The translations under genes and the position numbers were made by a program. Below the pieces are notes generated by a model. It saw only the letters and a list, made by a program, of their open reading frames with translations. It did not search any database and was not told the DNA's origin. From Mimachlamys varia (lineage: Eukaryota > Mollusca > Bivalvia > Pectinida > Pectinidae), in NCBI GenBank assembly GCA_947623455.1, contig OX392528.1, forward strand, positions 56,810,322-56,874,321: DNA of 64,000 nucleotides. The letters are read 5' to 3'. Below are positions 51,012 to 63,000 of this stretch, piece by piece. Numbering within the stretch: position 1 is the first letter of the stretch; every line of letters starts with the position of its first letter.

Positions 51012-52000
51012 ATGTACGGCAATGAAAATCAAAGTATACCGATACCAAAACGTGTAATGTCTGGTGTAGAATCTGGAAGTTTCCTGGTTAGATTGATTGG
51101 CAAGCTGGACAGGTGTGCCTCTATAGCCCTCTTTGATCTGTTATCACAGGTGTCTCCCATAAAATGTCATGCAGCTAGTGATCTGAATTTGGCAAATTTT
51201 GAAGAAGTGGTTACATGTGAAATTATTGAGTATGAATCTGATAGGTACATCAATATCAACAGTAGTCTTGAAAGGGAAAAACTATCTGCAAACGAATGTG
51301 TAGAAGAGTTCGGATCTATTTCTGAAAGTTTTGTTGATGTAATTGAAGCTGGAACTGTTGGCCAGAACACCAAACCAGGGAAATTCGTATCACTGCAACA
51401 AGTTTTCATGATGTCGGTTAAAAACACCTGGAAAGGGAGAGCTGTCAAAACCTGGCATCTAAATTGTGCTTTAAGGAAACAGAAAACAAAAGAGAACATT
51501 CCTGCTATTAATTGGAGAAGGAAACAATAGCTTAAGTATCACGAGAAAGTTCAGGTAAAGGAATTTGATATTTTTCTTTCAAAAGGTTTTGGGTTACTGG
51601 GAGCTAGTCCACATGGAATGGTATCCTCTTTGCATGGTGTTCAACGTCTTATAGAAATCAAGCGTCCCTATAAATGTCGCCACTCCACAGTTGAGGATTC
51701 ATGCCAATAAAAAAGGTCCTTCTGTTACACTGACAAACATAAAAACTTCATGTTGAGGAAATCCCGTCGGTACTAAACTCAATCCAGGGACAAATGAGTG
51801 CATGTAATATTACAAGACGTGACTTTGTTGTTTACACCACAACAGATACATGTATCAGGATTATAGAAGTAGTTTGACTCATTTTTGCGGAAGCTGCTCA
51901 AGAAGAAATTGATCAATTTCTACACAGATATGCGTGTTCCTCTCATTTATGAGGAGAACGCTCAACCCAAAGTCAAAGACAAATACATATGTTGTTAATG
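51012..52000 (+). pseudogene. YqaJ-type exonuclease domain pseudogene
   Basis: An open stretch of 172 codons (51012-51530) ends in TAG, but similarity continues after it in frame: GFGLLGASPHGMV at about 51585-51623, LIEIKRPYKCR at about 51650-51682, then broken frames to about 52000. In the YqaJ family of PD-(D/E)xK nucleases the corresponding motifs are GASPDG and E-x-K. Here the catalytic Asp is His, and stops follow, so the product is not active. It pairs with the SWIM fragment upstream. Confidence 0.6.
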
Positions 52001-54135
52001 TAGGTAAACACTATTATTTGGTATCAAATGAATACTCATAGAGCATTTCATACAACTCACAATGGTGTTTGATAGGTTCATAGAATCAATCCATTTCAGA
52101 AATAACACACCCAAAATACGTTGGGGTTTATGGATTTGACACAGTACGTTTAATGTATTTTCAACCTTCACATGGCAAAGTTATTTAAAGTATGTTCATT
52201 TGTATAAAAAATACAACATAGGTATTTTTACTGAATTGATTGTGACGAAAACACATGTTTTTAGTATAATAAAACAACTTTAAAAACAGGATAGGGATAC
52301 TACTAATAAATACAATAATGTATTTCATTATAAGTTCATTCAAGTTAACACATTCTGTTGTGCTGTCTGATTTATATTCCCTACTAACATGTAAATATAT
52401 AAATATGTATTATCATATTTTTGTTCTAAGAATAAAGTTCCTAATCAATTAAAAATAAATATATTAATTTTTCACTTGAAACCTCATGCGGTGTAAACCG
52501 AAAGTATACAGTCAAAGGACCGATAGCTCTATCTAGGAATGACAACTCTGTATATCGCAAAGACAGAATACTTAGCTCTAAATGAGTACATGGTCGGACA
52601 GTGCTATAAATTGTAATATGCTAGCTGTGCGCGCCGAAACGGCAGCACCGGTTATAGTGTAGCTCCCCAGGGAGTAGAAATCGACAAGTAATTGGCTGGT
52701 TGCTATGACTACATGTATAAAGACATGGGTAACAATGTATGACCCGCTTTGAGACGACCTATAGATGGTGTTAAAGTGGTATATATGAACCTCCATTTGT
52801 TATTATTATTGGAAATTGCTTTGGTGTTTAAATGATACAGGTGCACTCTTTAAAGTATGATCACTTTAAAACCAGTGCCTCCCAAAATGTCCATATTGCT
52901 GATTTTCACCTGATGGTGTTTGTAAAACTCCCCACAGTGTGTCCGCCAACAGTCATTGTTTCCATCTATTAGTTTGCAAGTTACACAACCAAAAACATAA
53001 TAGGCAATTTGAATTAATCGCGTTCGCTATATTTCTGTTAAGTGCACAAATTGTTAAGTCGGTATACATCATTTCAAATGGACCATTTATTTGAATTCGG
53101 GTATTCACGCTATTAATCTTGCACAAAATCTAAAAAGTAGTTCCGACCTTTACAACACGTGCAAAATAAATGGCAAAATATGAACAAAGGAAATAATTAC
53201 AAAGGAATCTTAAAAAAGTACAAGGAAATTAGGCCATGTGTTCCAGAGGAGAAAGCTTCGCCTGCTTCAGCGACGACAAGGTGAAAACAAGGGCATCATT
53301 CTCAGTCACAACAAGTTGGTATACTACAGATAACAGATGCCGACCGTAACACTTTCTCATAGTCATCATGAACTTGTACTGTTCAAGGGTCTCCGTGTAA
53401 ATCGTTCTTCCTTTGTTCACATTCGGTCTCTTAAACTAGTTCAATCCATTTCGAGCTACGATTAAAATCTTGTAAACGCTTTGAGATTGTTTGATTTTTT
53501 CACCACAACTTGTTGACATGAAACACTCCCGCGAGTTACATTAAACACTTCAATTCATTTTAACCGACAACATACAGCACATCTGATTGACATGAAATTT
53601 TCTTTGATTGACAAGAAACATTCCTATGAAAAATAAACAAACATGTTACATTCATGTAAACAATCTGAAGTCAATGCAGAGCGTCACGCCCGACTATTTA
53701 ACAGTGACTGTGTTAAATCTAGTAAATTAAACACACATAAACACGCTACATGTGAGCTCATTAAACACTCCTTTGAATACGATTTGACCTCGGACACGTA
53801 TTTAAAGACACAGGGGGCGTAACCTGACCTCCCTGTCGTGTTTGCAATGTTTCGAGAGGTGTCTGGTTGTGCAGGCAAGGTTGACCCAATACATTACCTA
53901 TCAAAGACAACCGTGAGTATTTCTAAAGACGAGTTCAGGATCCATTGTAATACCCGTACAGTTTAGATGGTAATCTTTCAATAAACATTTAAACTATCAT
54001 GCGCCTAGAGCCTTTGTATTTAATACGCTGCTATTATGAACATAATACCACCAGGGAACCTTTGAATCGCAGGGAGCTGTTTGGATATAAGAAACTCTCT
54101 CACGAAAGGAAAATAACAAATAATGACATTTGACT
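52001..54135. other. Intergenic region upstream of CML-5
   Basis: AT-rich DNA without a recognisable gene. It contains a retroelement tail fragment near 53404-53487. The small open frames (52578-52796, 53229-53420, 53997-54278, all minus) have no family features. No clear TATA box was found close to the CML-5 ATG. Confidence 0.45.
53404..53487 (+). mobile_element. Third copy of the Penelope-like 3' tail, diverged
   Basis: The run ttcctttgttcacattcggt, then ctcttaaactagttcaatcc, then cttgtaaacgctttgag matches the tail near 17975-18040 and 23868-23930 in order. A segment just upstream (about 53258-53280, ttcgcctgcttcagcgacga) resembles the reverse complement of the block before the other tails, so this copy is rearranged. 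Confidence 0.45.
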
Positions 54136-57100
54136 ATGGTAAGTATATTTATACAAATAACAGTCTTATTGACACTGTTACAGTGTTGTAAACGTCCAGT
54201 ATAAGGCTTTAAGGTAACGCCCGGGGAAAGATAGATGTAGAACATGGACACCCGATGATCACGACTAATGGCAGACACAGGAAACTTCCTCTGGAAGTCT
54301 AGAAGAGTAAGACAAGGCTTGTAAATTCACATTTGTATTAAACATTGTAATTCTTACATATTTTTAAATTAAACATTGTTGTTTACCAATATTTATGCTT
54401 GTATCCTTGAATGCGTTCTTACATATAATACATACTTATACCGGAAGTAGTTCAATGTCGCATACTTTGTCTATGAATATATATCTGATTTCATTTAGAA
54501 AATAAGAAAATTTGATGCAAATTTCGTTTTTATATCTTTCAGGATGAATTAAATGAAGAACAAGTTGCAGGTAAGTTATCAGATATTATTCTTTGATTTC
54601 AGCCTTCTGAAGAGTACATGTATTTATAATAGAAACTAAATGAAATGCGAGAAAACAATGACTGCATTTCAGAAAATGTTCTATCTTCACAATGATCAGT
54701 ATATAGAATCATTTTCTCTCATATCTCGCCATGTTTGATAGGGTTTACCCATGTAAGAAAGCTATGTAAGAAAAATCTATCTTACATAGCATATCACGCG
54801 ACGTGACGTCACAATGGCTCAACAATGACGTGACGTCACGAATACGGTAAACTCTGATGCCGGAAAGAGAAAACGACGGCGTGATGAAATTAAAACCTTT
54901 CATAAAATTTTAACGATAAACACCAGGAAGAGGAGATTATGTTTTTTTGCGCAAACTTTGTTTGCAAATATAGGGTATGCTTAAACTCGCTGTCGAATTC
55001 GTTTTCGTCCAAAAAGCTCAAGGAAAAAGTTGAAATTTCAAAAAGGAAGCCTGTTTAAACATATTTTCATGGGTTTAGAGCTTATTTGGGTAGTTGATAT
55101 GAGAAAAAAAAGACTCTTTCATTATATGAGCATGAAGGATAGGGATATTCCACCCTCGGGATCACGAAATGTGTTAAAACCCTCGGCAAGCCTCGGGTTT
55201 CACCACATTTTGTGACCCCTCGGGTGGAATATCCCTATCCTACATACACGCATATGAAAGCGTCTTATAATCTTCGCTGGCATTGTGACAAACTTTCATG
55301 TTGAATATTCAACATGCGCTCTCATTTGACATAACATCAATACATAATACATTGGGGAACGAGGATTATGTCCATTTTATTATTCAACAGAAATAAACAC
55401 TCTATGATGTGTTGAAATATGCATCTGATAAAGAAATTGCCTATAGGCAAAAACGCAGCTACATTGTAGATTTAAAGTAAATATACAGCACTTTCTGTTC
55501 TTAAAAAGCATATCAATATAAAATTTCGCATTAGCTAACATACACGATTTGATAGTAAAGATTAAAATTGTTGTATGTGCAATTTTCATTTAATACGATT
55601 AATAAAAGTTAAAGAGCGCGACGATTGAATTAATTGATTTAATCATAATCTGTTACTCGTGTATATAGAAAAAAATGTACAAGATTATAAGTCTATTTGT
55701 AATAAACAATTAACTGATTAAAACTTACGAAACGAATTTTAACTGACATTAACAGCATTACCTCTGGGTCGGGGGTTATATGCCCGAAAGGAAGCAGTCA
55801 CCAAGTACAGTTTGTACATGTGATGGCCGTTGGTCAGTGATTTTTATCTCCGGGAACTCTGGCTTTCCTCCACCACTTTAGTAGTGCATGTCCTTATATG
55901 ACCATAACTGTTAATAGCAGAGAGCGTTAACAACAAACCATTGCAAACGTTAAATTAGCATTACTTACAAATGTATTTATTTATTTCATCAAAATACATA
56001 TTAGGTTTGTTTTCATATGCTATTCATCAACAGAACTCGAGGCTGCTTTCAGCATCTTCGACACTGATAACGATGGCTGCATCACCACCGACGAGTTGGC
56101 CACGGTGATGAGGAGCATGGGAGGGGCCACAACAGAGGAGGAACTCCAGGAGATGATCCAGGAGGCAGACGCCGACGGTTAGTGCACGAGTTACCGCAGA
56201 TCTCTTACATTTCACGAGATATTGTCAAAATAAACTGTGAATTTATTTGTAACCGCATTTTGATTGGTTTCTCTGACTAAATGTTTTCCCCCTGAAGATA
56301 AGCATAGAGGACACCAATTGTGTGTTTGGGTGCTTTTTTTATGTACAACATTTCGAGTAGTGTTCAGACGTTTTCCGATGTACTTATAACGGGGACAAAG
56401 CATAGATCAGCAGCAATTCTCTGTCGTTTTCTGACATATCGCTTTCCGTTCTAACTCCGCATGTTACGAAAGTTTTTTTGGTATTTCCATATAGACTGTA
56501 ACCAGTCTTTCTGAGGTTTTGAGGACTAACTGATCACGTATAAGGATCCGATCAATGTGTTCAAACATATGATAAGGGAATCCATGCACATTTGCCTTCA
56601 TTCCAAATCTATTTCAAATCCATGTCGATGGTGCAATGTAATTTAATAGCAGGCATAATGTATATATACTCAAACGTTGTTGGTGAAACAAGTGTGTGCC
56701 ATACGTCCATGGTAATCATAGTTCCTGTGTTTTAGTTACTAATACTTTTAAAGGCCCCGATAAATTAACCGCGGAGTCGTTTTTGTCTATGTTATTCATT
56801 TTTGTCTATATTTTAGTGTACAGTAAATATACCATGAGCCAATGATAAAAATAAATTTAAAAGCAAAGTGATTAAGTAGGATTTAAATATATATATTCTG
56901 CCATTAAAACATTATAGTGGACACATTCTATTTTTATTTGTATATTGTTATTATCATAGGTAGTGGTGATATCGATTTAGAAGAATTTCTTGCTCTGATG
57001 GCAAAGAAAATGAAGGACACTGATTCGGAGGAGGACCTGAAGCAGGCGTATAAGGTGTTCGACAAGGACAACAACGGGTACATCAGCCAAGCAGAACTTC

Positions 57101-59674
57101 GTACAGTGATGACCAACCTCGGCGAGAAGATGGACGATGACGAAGTCGAGGAAATGATCAAGGAGGCTGACCTTGATGGCGATGGACGAATTAATTACTC
57201 AGGTACTAAATTGCGTTGAACTTCGTTATCTCGAAGTCGACGGGACCATAGGAATACTTCGAGGTATCCGAGTATTCTAGTTACAGAGATGTATGTGAGT
57301 TTCAATGCTAGTGTAAAGCTTGGCTGGGACTGACAATTTAATTAAACGCTCTCGACACTCCTGTACTATGTCATGGCAAATCTTCAGGCACACTAGGGTA
57401 AAAAACTGACCAATCGCTATAGGCTGATGTCCGTCTTCTGAAGAGTACGAATGATTCACAACCAACTTCAAAACTTGTCATTTTTACCGTTTTTTACCAC
57501 GAGTTTCTTTTGAGTAACATCAAAGGGTCGAGCGTGTCTTCTTGCCCCATCATGAAGTGTTTCACACATGGCCTTATGTTTAGCCAGGATATTTTCAAGA
57601 GGTGTAGAGAGCATAGGTGAGTGTAGCCCTGGATATTGAGGTGAAGAGAGCGTAGGTGAGTGAACCTCTGGATATTAAGGTTTAGAGTGCGTTGGTGAGA
57701 ATAACTTTTGGATATTGAGGTTTTGAGAGCGTAGGTGAGCGTAACCACTGAATGTTTAGGTGTAGAGTGCGTAGGTGAGCGTAACCCCTGGATACTGAGG
57801 TGTATAGTGCGTAGGTGAGTGTAGCCCCTAGATATTGAGGTGGATAGTGCGTAGGTGAGTGTAGCCCCTGGATATTGAGGTGTTGAGTGCGTAGATGAGC
57901 GTAACCCCTAGGTTTTGAGGTTTTGAGAGCGTATGGGAGCGTAACCTCTGGATATTGTGGTGCAGAGTGCGTAGGTGAGTGTAACCCCGGGATATGAAGT
58001 GTATAGTGAGTAGGTGAGCGTAACCCCTGGATATTGAGTTTTTGAGAGCGTAGATGAGCGTAAATTCTGGATATTGAGGTGTAGAGTATGCAGGTGAACG
58101 TAACCTCTGGGTACTGAGGTGTATATTGCGCAGGTGAGTGTAACCCCTGGATATCAAGGATGTGTTGAATCGGGAAACACTCGTTTCCGTTCAAAACTAG
58201 AAAAATTACATCTCATTGAAAATTGTTTTGATGTTGTACCAGATGTTTACCACAACATTTCTATATCATATTGATAACTATTTATTGATACATGTAAAGG
58301 TATATAGGTTTTCATGTAGACATTGTGTCACTAATTGACTGTCCTTTCCTATAATGTTTACTAACGGGCCGTAAAACCGCATTATCTCCTACTTATATGG
58401 TATTACATTGAAGCTGACATTTAAATCCCCCTAACGTGGTATGAGTAATAGCGGGGTTATTATTGTCGTCTGCTCCCAGTTATCGTGTTTTCGGTTATAT
58501 CATGTAGTTCTAATCGAACACCATTGTCATTTTACATCTATGTAGTACCGATGATCTACACATGTTTGCTTTGAAAACAGAAGCTCATTTGGCATAATCG
58601 CGCGATAAAAAAAAACAAAAAAAAAAACAGCAGCAACATAATACGAGGGAATAATATATTTCTACATGCTTATCATCTAAGTCCGTTCGTGTTTAGAGAT
58701 CGCCTCTGTTAAGAAACCCTCTGTATCACTGCCAATGTTAGGAGACTGACTTCAACAAGAGACTAAGCGATGATCTTTAGCAAGAAGCCGCCTCGAATAT
58801 TGTAAGGCCAATTATGTCTTAAGAGAACTCCAATATTGTTGTCGACATAATGTCTTAAAAGTCAACTTCTATCAATAGACCGCCTGTGTTAGATCACTGC
58901 ATATACTCGGGAAACCGCCTGTGTTAGATCACTGCATATACTCGGGAAACCGTCTGTGTAAGGACAGTGCATATACTCGAGAAACCGTCTGTGCAAGGAC
59001 ACTGCACATACTCGAGAAACCGTCTGTGTAAGGACAGTGCATATACTCGAGAAACCGTCTGTGTAAGGACACTGCACATACTCGAGAAACCGTCTGTGTA
59101 AGGACAGTGCATATACTCGAGAAACCGTCTGTGTAAGGACACTGCATACACTCGAGAAACCGTCTGTGTAAGGACACTGCATATGTTAAAAAAGATACAG
59201 CCCGCATGGGTTACATGTGTACATTAAGAGATATCAGCTATGTTAAGAGACCGACTCTACTAAGAGACCGTCTGTGTTAAGAGACCGACTCTACTAAGAG
59301 ACCGTCTGTGTTAAGAGACTGACTCTACTAAGAGACCGTCTGAGTTGAGGGACCGACTCTACTAAGAGACCGTCTGAGTTGAGAGACCGACTCTACTAAG
59401 AGACCGTCTGAGTTGAGAGACCGACTCTACTAAGAGACCGTCCGAGTTGAGAGACCACTTTTATTGTTCCCCATAGTAAAGATTTCCTGATAAACTCATC
59501 GTATATTAGGAGTGCTCAAATGACCATGTTTATGATTTTTTAACACGGATCGTTTGAGTTTATTTTCACTGTTACAAAATTTGATGAAAACTATTATGTT
59601 ATTGTATCCCTACCTTGTTAATTCATGGTTTATTTTTTCCAACAGAATTTGTGGCGATGATGACAAGATCCTGA
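54136..59674 (+). CDS. CML-5: calmodulin-like protein, 148 aa, complete five-exon gene
   Basis: Exons: ATG at 54136-54138 followed by GTAAGTAT; 54543-54570 (28 nt); 56034-56177 (144 nt); 56960-57202 (243 nt); 59646-59674 (29 nt, ends TGA). Coding length 447 nt, which gives calmodulin's usual size. The N-terminus is [18 protein letters not shown] loops are [36 protein letters not shown] and [12 protein letters not shown], all consistent with calcium binding. The linker [13 protein letters not shown] is nearly that of calmodulin, and the C-terminus is EFVAMMTRS. This is the most calmodulin-like member of the array, yet clearly not calmodulin itself (Cys and Asn in EF1). Intron 2 carries two perfect cAMP-response-type octamers, a fold-back repeat and a SINE. 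The last intron carries three minisatellites. No clear AATAAA was found before the 52-bp repeat begins. Confidence 0.92.
54761..54790. repeat. Perfect hairpin in CML-5 intron 2
   Basis: GCTATGTAAGA and TCTTACATAGC (11 bp) separated by 8 nt. It sits directly before two CRE-type palindromes, and gggtttaccc and cggtaaactc flank the whole group, suggesting a small fold-back element. Confidence 0.6.
54803..54839. promoter_or_regulatory. Two CRE-type palindromes
   Basis: GTGACGTCAC at 54803-54812 and 54830-54839, 27 bp apart. TGACGTCA is the full CREB/ATF consensus. They lie in an intron of CML-5 and may belong to a mobile fold-back element, so regulatory use is inference. Confidence 0.4.
55136..55241. 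repeat. Long imperfect fold-back repeat in CML-5 intron 2
   Basis: The arm beginning AGGATAGGGATATTCCACCC is mirrored by the closing arm of about the same length, with inner matches (TCAC-AAATGTG against CACATTT-GTGA, and AAACCC against GGGTTT). Arms are close to 48 bp around a short loop rich in CTCGG. Confidence 0.75.
55761..55940 (+). mobile_element. tRNA-derived SINE, same family tail as the 38.2-kb copy
   Basis: Begins in cctctgggtcgggggttata (degraded B-box region), has the core atctccgggaactctggctt and tcctccacc, and ends in taatagcagagagcgttaac. Core and tail are shared with the minus-strand copy at 38221-38446. The tRNA-like head is truncated. Confidence 0.65.
57590..58155. repeat. 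40-bp minisatellite, about 14 copies, last intron of CML-5
   Basis: The unit contains gtaggtgagcgtaacccctg and gatattgaggtgtagagtgc. Units differ at several positions, so the array is older than the 20-bp one. Long minus-strand open frames across it reflect a unit poor in stop codons, not a gene. Confidence 0.93.
58882..59181. repeat. 35-bp minisatellite, about 8.5 copies, last intron of CML-5
   Basis: The unit contains ctgtgtaaggacagtgcata and tactcgagaaaccgt; copies alternate gtgcatata and ctgcacata. The array is nearly uniform in the middle. Related but decayed pieces (aagaaaccctctgtatcact) extend upstream to about 58690. Confidence 0.93.
59238..59456. repeat. 34-bp minisatellite, about 6 copies, last intron of CML-5
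   Basis: The unit contains gagaccgactctactaagag and accgtctgtgttaa. It ends about 190 nt before the last exon of CML-5. The unit is itself a diverged double of a roughly 17-bp gagaccg motif. Confidence 0.92.
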
Positions 59675-60089
59675 CGAGCTGTCACCGGAAACGTTACTTT
59701 GATATACAAACTTTTACATATCATTACTGAGAAACGTGATAGACACTAATGTTGGGTGTGAGACGAGATATTCCAAATAGACGTGTTAATGAAGTTGATT
59801 TTCGGTAATAGCTTTGATCAATCAACTACATCAACACTCTCACACACAAATGGATATGTTAACTACGCATATATATTCGTTCTTTGTCAAGTAAAATATG
59901 TCATATTTATTTACATAAAGTTGATTTGACGTTTTCTTTTATCACCCAGTTTCAGTTAACACATTTTAGAACATAATCATGTAATGCAAGGACAGAATTT
60001 ATATATTTCACACTCAGTTGAGTCCTTCACATGCATCAAAAGCAAAATATTGTTATTGTATCGTTGTCATAAGGCAAAGTCATTATCTT
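59675..60089. other. 3' flank of CML-5
   Basis: Presumed 3' untranslated region and flank. No canonical AATAAA was seen; only weaker forms such as ACATAAAG occur near 59915. Nothing else was found before the 52-bp repeat. Confidence 0.4.
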
Positions 60090-63000
60090 TATCATAGCTG
60101 GAACAAAAAGTAGTGTAATAGATTAATAGCCCTCATAAACAAACAGCTGCTGGAACAAAAGGTAATATTATAGATAAATAGCCCTCATATACGTACAGCT
60201 GCTGGAACAAAAGGTGATGTAATAGATAAAAAGCCCTCATAACCAAACAGCTGTTGGACCAAATATGATGTAATAGATAAATAGCCCTCATATACGTACA
60301 GCTTCTGGAACAAAACATGATGTAATAGATAAAAAGCCTTCATTAACATACAGCTGTTGGAGCAAAAGGTGATGTAATAGATAAATAGCCCTCATAAACA
60401 AACAGCTATTGGAACAAAAGGTGATGTAATATATAAATAGCCCTCATAAACAAACAGCTGTTGGAACAAAAGGTGATGTAATCGATAAATAGCCCTCATA
60501 AACAAACAGCTATTGGAACAAAACATGATGTAATAGATAAATAGCCCTCATAAACAAACATCTGCTGGAACAAAAGGTGATGTAATCGATAAATAGCCCT
60601 CATAAACAAACATCTGTTGGAACAAAAGGTGATGTAATAGATAAATAGCCCTCATAAACAAACAGCTGCTGGAACAAAACGTGATGTAATAGATAAATAG
60701 CCCTCATAAACAAACAGCTATTGGAACAAAAGGTGATGTAATAGATAAAAAGCCCTCATAAACAAACATCTGCTGGAACAAAAGGTGATATAATAGATAA
60801 AAAGCCCTCATAAACATACAGCTGTTGGAACAAAAGGTGATGTAATAGATAAATAATCCTTATAAACAAACAGCTGCTGGAACAAAATATGATGTAATAG
60901 ATAAATAGCCCTCATAACCAAACAGCTGTTGGACCAAACATGATGTAATAGATGAATAGCCCTCATATACGTACAGCTTCTGGAACAAAACATGATGTAA
61001 TATATAAATAGCCTTCATAAACATAAAGCTGTTGGAACAAAAGGTGATGTAATAGATAAATAGCCCTCATAAACAAACAGCTATTGGAACAAAATGTGGT
61101 GTAATAGATAAATAGCCCTCATAAACAAACATCTGCTGGAACAAAAGGTGATATAATAGATAAAAAGCCCTCATAAACATACAGCTGTTGGAACAAAAGG
61201 TGATGTAATAGATAAATAACCCTCATAAACAAACAGATGCTGGAACAAAATATGATGTAATAGATAAATAGCCCTCATAACCAAACAGCTGTTGGACCAA
61301 ATATGATGTAATAGATAAATAGCCCTCATATACGTACAGCTTCTGGAACAAAACATGATGTAATATATAAATAGCCTTCATAAACATACAGCTGTTGGAA
61401 CAAAAGGTGATGTAATAGATAAATAGCCCTCATAAACAAACAGCTATTGGAACAAAATGTGATGTAATAGATAAATAGCCCTCATAAACAAACAGCTGTT
61501 GGAACAAAAGGTGATGTAATAGATAAATAGCCTTCATAAACAAACAGCTATTGGAACAAAACATGATGTAATAGATAAATAGCACTCATAAACAAACAGC
61601 TGTTGGAACAAAAGGTGGTGTAATCGATAAATAGCCCTCATAAACAAACAGCTTTTGTGCAAAAGGTGATGTAATCGATAAAAAGCCCTCATAAACAAAC
61701 AGCTGCTGGAACAAAACGTGATGTAATAGATAAATAGCCCTCATAAATAAACAGCTGTTGGAACAAAAGGTGATATAATAGATAAATAGCCCTCATAAAC
61801 AAACATCTGCTGGAACAAAAGGTGATACAATTGATAAAAAGCCCTCATGAACAAACAGCTTCTGGAACAAAACATGATGATATAGATAAATAGCCTTCAT
61901 AAACATACAGCTGCTTTAACAAAAGGTGATCTAATAGATAAATAGCCTTCATAAACATACAGCTGTTGGAACAAAAGGGGATCTAATAGATAAATAGCCC
62001 TCATATACGTACAGCTGCTGGAACAAAAGGTGATGTAATAGATAAATAGCCCTCATAACCAAACAGCTGTTGGACCAAATATGATGTAATAGATAAATAG
62101 CCCTCATATACGTACAGCTTCTGGAACAAAACATGATGTAATATATAAATAGCCTTCATAAACATACAGCTGTTGGAACAAAAGGTGATGTAATAGATAA
62201 ATAGCCCTCATAAACAAACAGCTATTGGAACAAAATGTGATGTAATAGATAAATAGCCCTCATAAACAAACAGCTGTTGGAACAAAAGGTGATGTAATAG
62301 ATAAATAGCCTTCATAAACAAACAGCTATTGGAACAAAACATGATGTAATAGATAAATAGCACTCATAAACAAACAGCTGTTGGAACAAAAGGTGGTGTA
62401 ATCGATAAATAGCCCTCATAAACAAACAGCTTTTGTGCAAAAGGTGATGTAATCGATAAAAAGCCCTCATAAACAAACAGCTGCTGGAACAAAACGTGAT
62501 GTAATAGATAAATAGCCCTCATAAATAAACAGCTGTTGGAACAAAAGGTGATATAATAGATAAATAGCCCTCATAAACAAACATCTGCTGGAACAAAAGG
62601 TGATACAATTGATAAAAAGCCCTCATGAACAAACAGCTTCTGGAACAAAACATGATGTAATAGATAAATAGCCTTCATAAACATACAGCTGCTTTAACAA
62701 AAGGTGATCTAATAGATAAATAGCCTTCATAAACATACAGCTGTTGGAACAAAAGGGGATCTAATAGATAAATAGCCCTCATATACGTACAGCTGCTGGA
62801 ACAAAAGGTGATGTAATAGATAAATAGCCCTCATAACCAAACATCTGTTGGAACAAAAGATGATGTAATAGATAAATAGCCCTCATATACGTACAGCTTC
62901 TGGAACAAAACATGATGTAATAGATAAATAGCCTTCATAAACATACAGCTGTTGGAACAAAAGATGATGTAATAGATAAATAGCCCCCATAAACAAACAG

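Noticed and set aside
57494..59207. Minus-strand frames of up to 170 codons in the CML-5 last intron
   Set aside because: Repetitive peptides that follow the 40- and 35-bp units; stop-poor repeat units explain them.
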